5,217 nucleotides of DNA from CAYFJO01 sp964343305. Its GTDB lineage: Bacteria; Planctomycetota; Planctomycetia; Pirellulales; Pirellulaceae. Position numbers and translations under genes: made by a program. Below, piece by piece: positions 1 through 5,217 of the stretch. The notes under the pieces are model-generated. The model ran no database searches. It was given only the letters and a program-made list of their open reading frames with translations, and was not told the DNA's origin. Each line of letters begins with the position of its first letter. Within the stretch, counting starts at the first letter, position 1. The stretch is from the NCBI GenBank assembly GCA_964343305.1, contig CAYFJO010000649.1, positions 1-5,217 of the forward strand, written 5' to 3'.

Positions 1-960
1 CGTCTCCTGCAAACACCGCCGTCCGCCGTCGATCGTCCGCGAATCGACGAGCCGCTATCAACTGGCATTCGCGCGATCGATGGACTGCTGACCTGCGGCC
101 GTGGACAACGCATGGGCATTTTTTCGGGATCGGGCGTCGGCAAAAGCGTGCTGTTGGGAATGATGGCCCGCTACACCTCCGCCGACGTCAACGTGATCGG
201 GCTGATTGGCGAGCGTGGACGTGAAGTGAGTGAATTCCTCCAGCGCGATCTCGGACCAGAGGGACGCAAAAGGAGCGTGGTTGTGGTCGCGACGAGCGAT
301 CAGCCAGCGTTGTTGCGAATCCAAGCCGCGCTGACCGCAACGGCGATTGCCGAGTATTTTCGCGATCAAGGAAGAGACGTTTTGTTGATGATGGATTCGC
401 TGACGCGATTTGCAACAGCGCAACGTGAGATTGGTCTGGCGGCGGGCGAACCACCAGCGACACGCGGCTTTCCGCCTTCGGTCTTTTCGATGCTGCCCAA
501 GGTGGTCGAGCGCGCGGGGCGAAACCAACACGGCAGCATCACCGCGTTCTACTCCGTGCTGGTCGAAGGCGACGACACCAACGAACCAATCAGCGACGCA
601 GTCCGCGGGTTGCTTGACGGGCACACGATTTTGAGCCGGCAACTGGCGTCGCGCGGCCACTATCCAGCCATCGACGTTTTGGAAAGCATCAGCCGGTTGA
701 TGACGGAAATCACGCCCGAGGAACAATTGGCCGCGGCGCGGGCGATTCGCGAGTTGATGGCCGTTTATCGAGAACACGAAGATTTGATTTCGATCGGTGC
801 GTATCGTCAGGGCAGCAATCCCAAAGTCGACCTGGCGATCGCGATGCGTGACGAGATTGAAAAGTACTTGCAACAGTCCATGGATCACGCGTCGTCGGTC
901 GAATCGGCTCGCGGCGAACTGCTGCAACTGGTTCAGCAACAAGCCGCCGCGGCAAGTTAA
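1..960 (+). CDS. fliI: FliI, flagellum-specific type III export ATPase (5' partial)
   Basis: FliI is the cytoplasmic F1-beta-like ATPase of the flagellar type III export apparatus; it hydrolyses ATP to help load substrates and forms a hexamer with FliJ in its centre. The reading frame is open from base 1, so the start lies upstream; 319 residues are present and about 120 N-terminal residues are missing compared with the usual ~440. The internal ATG at 112 is not the start, because conserved family sequence (EPLSTGIRAIDGLL) precedes it. Visible motifs, numbered from base 1: Walker A GSGVGKS at residues 43-49, catalytic-glutamate motif GERGREV at 70-76 with Glu71, Walker B LLMMD ending at Asp132, the PSVFSMLPKVVERAGR signature, DGH at 206-208, and LASRGHYPAIDVLESISRLM from 215. 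The C-terminus ends in a Gln/Ala-rich helix. The fliJ ribosome site overlaps its stop codon, so the two are probably coupled. FliI is favoured over an F-type ATPase or a virulence SctN by the flagellar neighbours. Confidence 0.97.
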   Translation, partial: RLLQTPPSAVDRPRIDEPLSTGIRAIDGLLTCGRGQRMGIFSGSGVGKSVLLGMMARYTSADVNVIGLIGERGREVSEFLQRDLGPEGRKRSVVVVATSDQPALLRIQAALTATAIAEYFRDQGRDVLLMMDSLTRFATAQREIGLAAGEPPATRGFPPSVFSMLPKVVERAGRNQHGSITAFYSVLVEGDDTNEPISDAVRGLLDGHTILSRQLASRGHYPAIDVLESISRLMTEITPEEQLAAARAIRELMAVYREHEDLISIGAYRQGSNPKVDLAIAMRDEIEKYLQQSMDHASSVESARGELLQLVQQQAAAAS

Positions 961-968
961 GGAATAGG

Positions 969-1427
969 ATGGGCAGTTTCAAGTTTCGCTTGGAGACGCT
1001 GTTGAAGGTTCGTCGCACGGCCCGTGACGAGCGTCGAGCGTCGTTGGCAGAAGCTTACGAAGCGGAGCGATTATTGATTGAACAAGCGGAGCAACTCGGC
1101 AGTGAGTTGAACGAGGTACGAGAATGCATTCGCCAAGCGTCGCAACCGGGTGAGATCAACGTCGACCAGTTGATGGCCACGCATCGGCATGAAGTGACGT
1201 TAAACACTCAGCGCAGCGAACTCGCTGGGCACGCCGAACAACTTGGTGAAGAGATCGAAAAGCGACGGAATTTGTTGGTTGCCGCGGATCGCCAGGTGCA
1301 GGTATTGGAGAAGCTACGCGATCGCCAGGAAGCGGCGCACATCGACGAAGAGTTGAAAAAGGAAATCAAGGAACTAGATGAAATCGCGACACTGCGGTTT
1401 GGCGATTCGAAGACTTCCGAAGTTTAG
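969..1427 (+). CDS. fliJ: FliJ, flagellar export chaperone and ATPase stimulator
   Basis: FliJ is a small cytoplasmic coiled-coil protein that sits in the FliI hexamer, resembles the gamma subunit of F1, and links the ATPase to the FlhA gate. The 152-residue length is typical of the family (about 145-150). The N-terminus FKFRLETLLKVRR (residues 4-16) matches the usual FliJ opening of an F-x-F-x-LE-x-LL-x-x-R type. Residues from about 20 to 140 are charged and heptad-like, rich in Glu, Arg, Gln and Leu, with no membrane segment, as expected for a long antiparallel coiled coil. The ATG at 969 is preceded by AAGGA at 959-963, which overlaps the fliI stop, and only 8 bases separate the genes. Family sequence identity is low in FliJ, so the call rests on the N-terminal pattern, size, coiled coil and position after fliI. 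The stop codon lies in the loop of a hairpin. Confidence 0.93.
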   Translation: MGSFKFRLETLLKVRRTARDERRASLAEAYEAERLLIEQAEQLGSELNEVRECIRQASQPGEINVDQLMATHRHEVTLNTQRSELAGHAEQLGEEIEKRRNLLVAADRQVQVLEKLRDRQEAAHIDEELKKEIKELDEIATLRFGDSKTSEV

Positions 1428-1446
1428 GAAGACTTCGGAAGTCTAA
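1409..1446 (+). repeat. 19-bp tandem repeat forming a 13-bp hairpin around the fliJ stop
   Basis: Two adjacent 19-bp copies lie at 1409-1427 and 1428-1446 and match at 16 of 19 positions. Each copy is nearly a palindrome by itself, so the pair also forms a perfect 13-bp inverted repeat: arm 1411-1423 (AGACTTCCGAAGT), loop 1424-1431, arm 1432-1444. The fliJ stop TAG (1425-1427) sits in the loop. Only AAATTT follows the stem, so the U-tract is poor and a strong Rho-independent terminator is unlikely. It may act as a partial attenuator or as an mRNA-stabilising 3' structure, since the next gene starts 18 bases after the stem and belongs to the same gene run. The structure is seen directly; any function is inferred. 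Confidence 0.8.
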
Positions 1447-1461
1447 ATTTGGAGTCGGGGC

Positions 1462-2109
1462 ATGAAGTTCATCAAACTAGCAAAAACAGGCATCATCGCG
1501 TTCAGCGTGGCCACGGTCATTGCACAAGTGATCTTGCTCACCGTGCTGTGGCAGAAGGGTACGTTGACTGAGAAAAAGCGGTTTCGCATGTCGTGCGTGA
1601 TGTACGACATCGACGTGAAGAGCGTCCACGACCAAATGGAATCCAACCAAAAACTGCAATCGCAATCGCTGCTGCCCGAAATGCGAATTGTCAAAGCCAC
1701 GGACTTGGCTGCTCGCAGTGAAAGTCTTGGCCATTCGCTAGGCGAACTGGTGGCATTGGAAAACGAAATCAAGAAAGAGTACCAGCGGAACGGATTGCGA
1801 AAAATCGATTTCGACAACTTGTTGAAAAAGCTGGAAAGCGAAGCGATCGCCTCGTCTTTGTTGAAAACGCGACAAACCTTGGAATCGATGAAGACCAAAC
1901 AGGCAAAAACGCAGATTCTGCGAATGCTGGCCGACGATGCCCGCGGCGACGTCGTGGCGATGGTCAAGGAAATGCCGTTGGACAAGCGAAAGAAAATCTT
2001 CAGCGAATTTAAGTCGCCGCAGGAAGCTGAAGTCCTCCACGACATCTTGCGCGAACTGCGTGAAGTGACCGACGTTGCCGCCAACCAGGAGGGAGGCAAC
2101 GCACGATGA
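1462..2109 (+). CDS. MotE/YlxF-like single-pass membrane protein, copy A
   Basis: No exact function is recognised. The 215-residue protein has a Lys-rich start (K2, K5, K8), one hydrophobic segment at residues about 9-30, a charged helical middle (about 50-135), and a C-terminal core at about 135-200 that includes QAKTQILRML from residue 147 and MPLDKRKKIFSEFKS. That core resembles the short helical repeats of the MgtE_N/MotE family (K-x-A-x-x-I-L, then M-P-x-x-K-x-x-I). The positive-inside rule places most of the protein outside the cytoplasmic membrane. Its position after fliJ and before fliK is that of ylxF in Bacillus; MotE of rhizobia is a chaperone for the motility protein MotC. The start is supported by GGAG at 1451-1454, 7 bases before ATG. 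It is clearly paralogous to the next gene, whose start it overlaps by 4 bases (ATGA). Placement in the MotE/YlxF group is by motif and context only. Confidence 0.8.
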   Translation: MKFIKLAKTGIIAFSVATVIAQVILLTVLWQKGTLTEKKRFRMSCVMYDIDVKSVHDQMESNQKLQSQSLLPEMRIVKATDLAARSESLGHSLGELVALENEIKKEYQRNGLRKIDFDNLLKKLESEAIASSLLKTRQTLESMKTKQAKTQILRMLADDARGDVVAMVKEMPLDKRKKIFSEFKSPQEAEVLHDILRELREVTDVAANQEGGNAR

Positions 2110-2861
2110 AGATGATTTCGTTGATGATCACCGCGTTGGGTTGGGCCTGCGTAGGCACGGTGGCCGTCGAGACGGTTTGCGTGTCGGTGTTGTGGTCCGA
2201 CGGCCGGCTGTCGACGGAAAAAATCATGAACATGGTCGCCATCGGGTACGGCGTCGATGAACAGTCGCTGGAAGAAAGTGATTCGATGCCCAAATTGACA
2301 GATATCGTGCAACCGTCATTTGAAGAAACGCTGGCCGGCCGCAAACGCATTCGGCTGGATTTTGATCTGCGTGAGATGGCGATCGATAAATCATCCATTA
2401 GTTTGCGTTTCTTCAAATCGCTGCTGGACGAGGAGAAAGAGCAATACGACGAAACGCGTCGGCAGTTTGAGATGCGGCGGCAGATCCTGCAGGGAGCGGC
2501 GAATGACGAGGCCTTGCTGGAAGTTCAGCGGACACTGGTTTCGTTGCCGCCGCGGCAAGCGAAAGATCAGATTTTGCGGATGTTGGATGACGACGCGATC
2601 AAGAATGACGACCGGGCCATGAACGACCTGGTGACGATGATCAAGTTCATGCCAATCGACGCGCGGAAGAAGATTTTGGCCGAATTCAAGTCCGATGTCG
2701 AACAGCAACGGCTGGGCGATATCTTGCAAAAGATCCGCCAGGGCGCGCCCCATGTTGACCTGATTCGCAAGACCCGCGAGCAACTCCGCCAATTCAAGTC
2801 CAAGAACAATCATTTCTCACCACAAGATAGGGGCAGTAACGATGATACCAATCCCGTTTGA
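2106..2861 (+). CDS. MotE/YlxF-like single-pass membrane protein, copy B
   Basis: This 251-residue protein is a diverged paralogue of the gene just before it. The first 51 residues align without gaps, sharing for example T18-V19, V28-L29-W30, G33, L35, K39, M43, Y48 and D51. The C-terminal core matches QAK-x-QILRML (from residue 151 here), MP-x-D-x-RKKI and EFKS, followed by a DIL. It differs by a longer, unrelated-looking charged middle (about 52-137), about 7 extra residues inside the core (near IKNDDRA), and a basic, Asn/Asp-rich tail. One hydrophobic segment lies at about 5-30 and carries Glu22. A strong AGGAGG-type site at 2087-2096 inside the previous gene precedes the ATG at 2106, and the ATGA overlap suggests translational coupling. 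Its 3' end overlaps fliK by 20 bases. The role is unknown; a structural or chaperone role at the flagellar base is inferred from context. Confidence 0.8.
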   Translation: MKMISLMITALGWACVGTVAVETVCVSVLWSDGRLSTEKIMNMVAIGYGVDEQSLEESDSMPKLTDIVQPSFEETLAGRKRIRLDFDLREMAIDKSSISLRFFKSLLDEEKEQYDETRRQFEMRRQILQGAANDEALLEVQRTLVSLPPRQAKDQILRMLDDDAIKNDDRAMNDLVTMIKFMPIDARKKILAEFKSDVEQQRLGDILQKIRQGAPHVDLIRKTREQLRQFKSKNNHFSPQDRGSNDDTNPV

Positions 2862-4245
2862 CAATTTACCACAGGCACCTTTGACTGACGCCTTCGCCGC
2901 CACCAAGCCAGTGGTAACGAGCGACCGCGATGCGGGGCAGTCGTTTGAAGATCATTTGCGCCCGCCGAGCGATGACGATCGTTTGAACTCGACGACGCGC
3001 CAAGAGGCGTCGAACGAAACGCCGCCAGACTCGCGCGAACCGAACAACGACGACACGCAACGTGTTTCCGAAGATGGCGCAACCAACGAGGAATCGGCGG
3101 AGAACGAAACCGTTGTTGAAAGCGACCGCGACAAACAAAACAACGACGAGAAAGAGGCGACGGACGAAGCGATCGATGTTGCCCACGTCCAGGAAGCGTT
3201 GGACATTTCGTCACAACTGCCGACGACGGATGCCGCGGCGGTAACGACCGCCGACGTCGTTGTCGATGATGCCGCGTCGGTAACAACCGGCGAGGTCATT
3301 GTCGATGATGTCGCGCTCGATGCCGAACAGCAGCGAGTCGAACCCGTGGACGTTTCATCGGAAGTCGAAGTCTTCACCGAGGAACTGCAAGTCAAGACGA
3401 ACACGGAGGACGGCAAACAACGTGAAACAAACGTGAGCGTTGAGATTGAGTCATCGACCGACGAAGCCGAGCGTGCCGTTGAAACATCGAAGACGCAGCC
3501 GTCCACCGTCTCCGCGGCGAAACCAACGGACGAGCAAATCGAACGGGATGCGAAACCCTCGGCCGAATCAGAACCAAATGCCAGCGAAGTCGTGGAGAAG
3601 GCGTTGATCGAGAATGCTGGAACGACAGACGACGCGGATGGCGATCGCCGGACGAAACGAAACACCAAGACGGACCAAAAGATCGAACCAGTTTCCCATC
3701 AACGTCATGCGGAAACCAACGACAGCACAACATCCAACACTGGTCGGCTGCCACGACCGTTGCTGACGCGAGGAGCGACCTCAGACGGGAATCCATTGCA
3801 GTTGAGCGAAGCGGATCAGACGCGATTCGTCCAACGCGTGGCGCGGGCTTTTGAAGCGGCACGTGGCCAACGCGGCCAGATTCGTTTGCGACTAAGCCCG
3901 CCCGAACTTGGATCGTTGCAATTGGAAGTTCGGCTGCAAGGCGGTGCCATGACGGCGAAAATCGAAGCCGACACGACCATGGCTCGCTCGCTGTTGATGG
4001 ACAATTTGCCGGCGTTGCGCGAGCGGCTGGAACAACAAGGCATCCGCATGGAGCGTTTCGAAGTTGACGTGCCCGATCGTCAGCAAAGTGGTTTGCCCGA
4101 CAGCCACGAAGATCGACAGCGGGACGAAACCGCCACGTCGGCCAAGTCGCACACGTCGGAAGAGACGGCCGTCGAAGAGTCAAGTAGACGAACGGCTTCG
4201 CGACCGAGCGACGCCGGCGATGACCAGTTGAACGTCCTGGTTTAG
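2842..4245 (+). CDS. fliK: FliK, hook-length control protein
   Basis: FliK is itself exported; it measures the hook during growth and, through its C-terminal domain, makes FlhB switch export from hook to filament substrates. The length of 467 residues suits the family (Salmonella about 405). Residues about 20-320 are low-complexity, rich in Asp, Glu, Thr, Ser and Val and probably disordered, as expected of the ruler part. The conserved Flg_hook domain spans about 320-413: QIRLRLSPPELGSLQLEV from residue 346, then a GG-containing turn, and LPALRERLEQQGI near its end. A hydrophilic tail of about 55 residues follows. The whole protein contains no Trp, Tyr or Cys. A tandem 13-residue repeat lies at 131-156. 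The start at 2842 follows AGGGG at 2829-2833 and lies inside the end of the preceding gene, so translation is probably coupled. The C-terminal domain makes the assignment secure; the N-terminal part is not conserved. Confidence 0.95.
   Translation: MIPIPFDNLPQAPLTDAFAATKPVVTSDRDAGQSFEDHLRPPSDDDRLNSTTRQEASNETPPDSREPNNDDTQRVSEDGATNEESAENETVVESDRDKQNNDEKEATDEAIDVAHVQEALDISSQLPTTDAAAVTTADVVVDDAASVTTGEVIVDDVALDAEQQRVEPVDVSSEVEVFTEELQVKTNTEDGKQRETNVSVEIESSTDEAERAVETSKTQPSTVSAAKPTDEQIERDAKPSAESEPNASEVVEKALIENAGTTDDADGDRRTKRNTKTDQKIEPVSHQRHAETNDSTTSNTGRLPRPLLTRGATSDGNPLQLSEADQTRFVQRVARAFEAARGQRGQIRLRLSPPELGSLQLEVRLQGGAMTAKIEADTTMARSLLMDNLPALRERLEQQGIRMERFEVDVPDRQQSGLPDSHEDRQRDETATSAKSHTSEETAVEESSRRTASRPSDAGDDQLNVLV
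3232..3309 (+). repeat. 39-bp in-frame tandem duplication within fliK
   Basis: Two adjacent 39-bp units, 3232-3270 and 3271-3309, match at 34 of 39 positions. They encode AAAVTTADVVVDD and AASVTTGEVIVDD (FliK residues 131-143 and 144-156). All five differences are single bases and the frame is kept. This looks like a fairly recent duplication in the disordered ruler region, where length changes could in principle alter hook length; that effect is inferred. Confidence 0.85.
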
Positions 4246-4273
4246 AAAACATTCAAGCGGAAAGGAATCCGAA

Positions 4274-4783
4274 ATGGCACAAATCCCCGCGAACCAACCC
4301 TTCGTCACGCCCAATCCCGCGGCGTCCAATGAGCGAGATGTCTCATCGGCGGTGCAAGAAGTCGACTTGGATCAGTTTATCACGCTGATGATTTCCGAGT
4401 TGACGAATCAAGATCCGCTGAACCCGCTCGACAATAACCAGATGCTGCAGCAGATCACGCAGATCCGTGAAATCGGCGCCAGCGAAAAGATGACCACGAC
4501 ATTGGAGGCGGTGCTGACGGGACAGAACTTGGCAACTGCCAGCGGGCTGATCGGTAAAGCCGTCAGTGCGTTGACCGACAGCGGAAATAATGTCGTAGGC
4601 ATCGTCGATCGCGTCTCCGTTGCGGTTGACGAGAACGGCGGCGATCGAACGTTGCGGGTCCACATTGGGCAGGAGGACATTCGTTTGAACAACGTTCGCG
4701 AGATCGTTGATGTTGTTTCGCAAGGCGAGACCGAGGGGATCAGCTTGGATGAACGGCTCGTTGCAAGTGAGTCCAATGGATAA
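4274..4783 (+). CDS. flgD: FlgD, hook-capping protein (short form)
   Basis: FlgD is exported and forms the scaffold cap at the tip of the growing hook, where it guides polymerisation of FlgE; it is absent from the finished flagellum. The conserved N-terminal region is clear: FITLMISELTNQDPLNPLDN across residues 35-54, followed by a Gln-rich helix (MLQQITQIREI) and GQNLATASGLIGKAV ending at residue 97. A small beta-rich part at about 98-145 follows. At 169 residues it is shorter than the enterobacterial protein (about 230) and has no room for the usual full C-terminal Ig-like plus Tudor-like pair. Short FlgD forms are known, for example in Bacillus (about 140). AAAGGA at 4261-4266 lies 7 bases before the ATG. 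It starts 28 bases after fliK in the same transcript direction. There is no signal peptide, as expected for a type III export substrate. Confidence 0.95.
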   Translation: MAQIPANQPFVTPNPAASNERDVSSAVQEVDLDQFITLMISELTNQDPLNPLDNNQMLQQITQIREIGASEKMTTTLEAVLTGQNLATASGLIGKAVSALTDSGNNVVGIVDRVSVAVDENGGDRTLRVHIGQEDIRLNNVREIVDVVSQGETEGISLDERLVASESNG

Positions 4784-4798
4784 CTAAATCGATCGTTT

Positions 4799-4822
4799 GT
4801 AGCCACGTTCGCCAGAACGTGG
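4799..4822 (+). repeat. REP-like unit 1 (GTAG + 8-bp hairpin)
   Basis: GTAG at 4799-4802 is followed directly by stem CCACGTTC (4803-4810), loop GCCA (4811-4814) and stem GAACGTGG (4815-4822), a perfect 8-bp hairpin. ACTTTTCC follows, so a weak terminator-like role on the + strand is possible but the U-run is only four bases. Confidence 0.8.
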
Positions 4823-4838
4823 ACTTTTCCAAATTCAT

Positions 4839-4862
4839 CCGCACTCTGGCGAGTGCAGCTAC
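4839..4862 (-). repeat. REP-like unit 2 (inverted copy with compensated stem changes)
   Basis: Read on the - strand this unit is GTAG (4862-4859), then C, T, stem GCACTC, loop GCCA, stem GAGTGC, G, G. Compared with unit 1, three stem pairs have changed on both sides (A-T to G-C, G-C to A-T, T-A to C-G), and one C-G pair has become a T-G wobble. The loop, the GTAG tetranucleotide and the other pairs are unchanged. Pairing is better on the - strand than on the + strand, where the wobble becomes a C-A mismatch, which agrees with the GTAG orientation. Confidence 0.78.
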
Positions 4863-4901
4863 AACAAACTCAAGAATCAACCATTTAACGGGGGAATACT
4901 C

Positions 4902-5217
4902 ATGGGACTAGCATCAGCACTTTCGACGGCATTGACCGGTCTGACGGCGGCCGAGGCACAGATCGACGTGATCGGCAATAACCTGGCCAACTCGCAAACG
5001 GTCGGCTTCAAATCATCTGGCGTGTTCTTTGCCACGCAATTCGTACAAACTAAAAGCCTCGGCTCGCAGCCCTCGTCGTCCAGCGGCGGCACGAATCCGC
5101 GGCAAGTTGGTTTGGGAGTTCAAGTGGCAGAGATCTCGCCGAATTTCGATCAAGGCACGATCGAGCTAAGTGCTCTGCCTTCGGATTTGGCACTACAAGG
5201 AGACGGATTTTTTATTG
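4902..5217 (+). CDS. flgE: FlgE, flagellar hook protein (3' partial)
   Basis: FlgE is the exported subunit that polymerises into the flexible hook joining the basal-body rod to the filament. The frame is open to the window end and gives 105 residues of a protein usually 400 residues or longer. The N-terminus has the flagellar rod/hook family signature: LSTALTGLTAAEAQIDVIGNN from residue 7, then LANSQTVGFKSS to residue 39. The segment TNPRQVGLGVQV (64-75) and the later LPSDLALQGDGFFI (92-105) are characteristic of FlgE. FlgG and FlgF share the first and last motifs, but the directly upstream flgD and fliK favour FlgE. The ATG at 4902 follows a GGGGGA site at 4890-4895. It lies 118 bases after flgD, the largest gap in the window, and that gap holds the REP pair, so its expression may be adjusted separately from the upstream genes. 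Confidence 0.93.
   Translation, partial: MGLASALSTALTGLTAAEAQIDVIGNNLANSQTVGFKSSGVFFATQFVQTKSLGSQPSSSSGGTNPRQVGLGVQVAEISPNFDQGTIELSALPSDLALQGDGFFI

Larger units (their letters stand above)
4797..4864. repeat. BIME-like pair of inverted REP palindromes between flgD and flgE
   Basis: Two 24-base units face each other across 16 bases (4823-4838). Each begins at its outer end with GTAG and contains a hairpin with the same CGCCAG core around a GCCA loop. The outer ends, TTGTAGC at 4797-4803 and GCTACAA at 4858-4864, can also pair with each other. This is the layout of a bacterial interspersed mosaic element: GTAG plus palindrome, in inverted pairs, as mobilised by RAYT (TnpA_REP) transposases in enterobacteria. 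That this is a dispersed family in the genome is inferred and cannot be seen from one window. It is the only non-coding stretch of over 100 bases here; I see no convincing promoter in it. Confidence 0.8.

Noticed and set aside
112..114. ATG at 112 as the start of fliI
   Set aside because: Conserved FliI sequence continues upstream in the same frame to base 1, so this methionine is internal.
58..942. Long - strand open frame opposite fliI (294 codons)
   Set aside because: It is a shadow of codon bias in fliI; the + strand carries all ATPase motifs and the - strand translation shows no recognisable domain.
1411..1450. Strong Rho-independent terminator after fliJ
   Set aside because: The stem is good but is followed by AAATTT and not a U-run, and the downstream genes continue the same flagellar gene set.
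1443..2312. Long - strand open frame spanning both MotE-like genes (289 codons)
   Set aside because: It runs across the junction of two + strand genes that are homologous to each other and have good ribosome sites; its own translation looks like composition-driven Ser/Arg-rich sequence.
2952..3668. - strand Ser/Thr/Val-rich frame inside fliK (238 codons)
   Set aside because: It is the antisense of the Asp/Glu/Thr codons of the acidic FliK region, so the repeats are a mirror artefact.
4761..4789. TTGCAA with CTAAAT as a sigma-70 promoter for flgE
   Set aside because: The -10 candidate matches only 3 of 6 consensus bases, and the better TAACTA is at 14-base spacing.
4785..4811. Possible sigma-28 promoter (TAAA at 4785) before flgE
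   Set aside because: No GCCGATAA-like element lies about 15 bases downstream.
4847..4859. Possible sigma-54 promoter (GG...GC) before flgE
   Set aside because: Only 8 bases separate GG from GC where 10 are required, and the bases belong to the REP unit 2 palindrome.

Overview
The window is one stretch of a flagellar export and hook-assembly operon, all on the + strand. The order is fliI (5' end outside the window), fliJ, two tandem small membrane-anchored genes, fliK, flgD and flgE (3' end outside the window). Apart from 34 bases after fliJ and 118 bases before flgE it is almost wholly coding.

Organism (inference, moderate confidence): a flagellated bacterium, most likely a planctomycete of the Rhodopirellula/Pirellulaceae type. 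The grounds are the moderate GC content, the frequent TTG leucine codons, a short FlgD with a planctomycete-like helical region, and an intergenic REP-type palindrome built around a CGCCAG core, which I recall as common in that group. The order fliI-fliJ-(ylxF/motE position)-fliK-flgD-flgE is the one known from the Bacillus fla/che operon. Here the ylxF/motE position holds two related genes instead of one.

Layout: 1-960 encodes the Walker A to C-terminus part of the export ATPase FliI. 969-1427 encodes its coiled-coil partner FliJ, whose stop codon lies in the loop of a 13-bp hairpin that is also a 19-bp tandem repeat (1409-1446). 1462-2109 and 2106-2861 encode two paralogous single-pass membrane proteins with a MotE/YlxF (MgtE_N-like) C-terminal core. 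2842-4245 encodes FliK, the hook-length ruler and substrate-specificity switch, with a very acidic disordered N-terminal part. 4274-4783 encodes a short FlgD hook cap. 4797-4864 is a pair of inverted REP-like palindromes resembling a BIME. 4902-5217 encodes the N-terminus of the hook protein FlgE.

How they work together (known for the families): FliI and FliJ energise and feed the flagellar type III export gate. FlgD caps the growing hook so that FlgE can polymerise. FliK measures the hook and switches export to filament substrates. The two MotE-like proteins probably act at the membrane or on its periplasmic face, but their role here is unknown. Overlapping or closely spaced genes from fliI to flgD point to translational coupling. 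The REP pair before flgE is the one place where expression could be reset.
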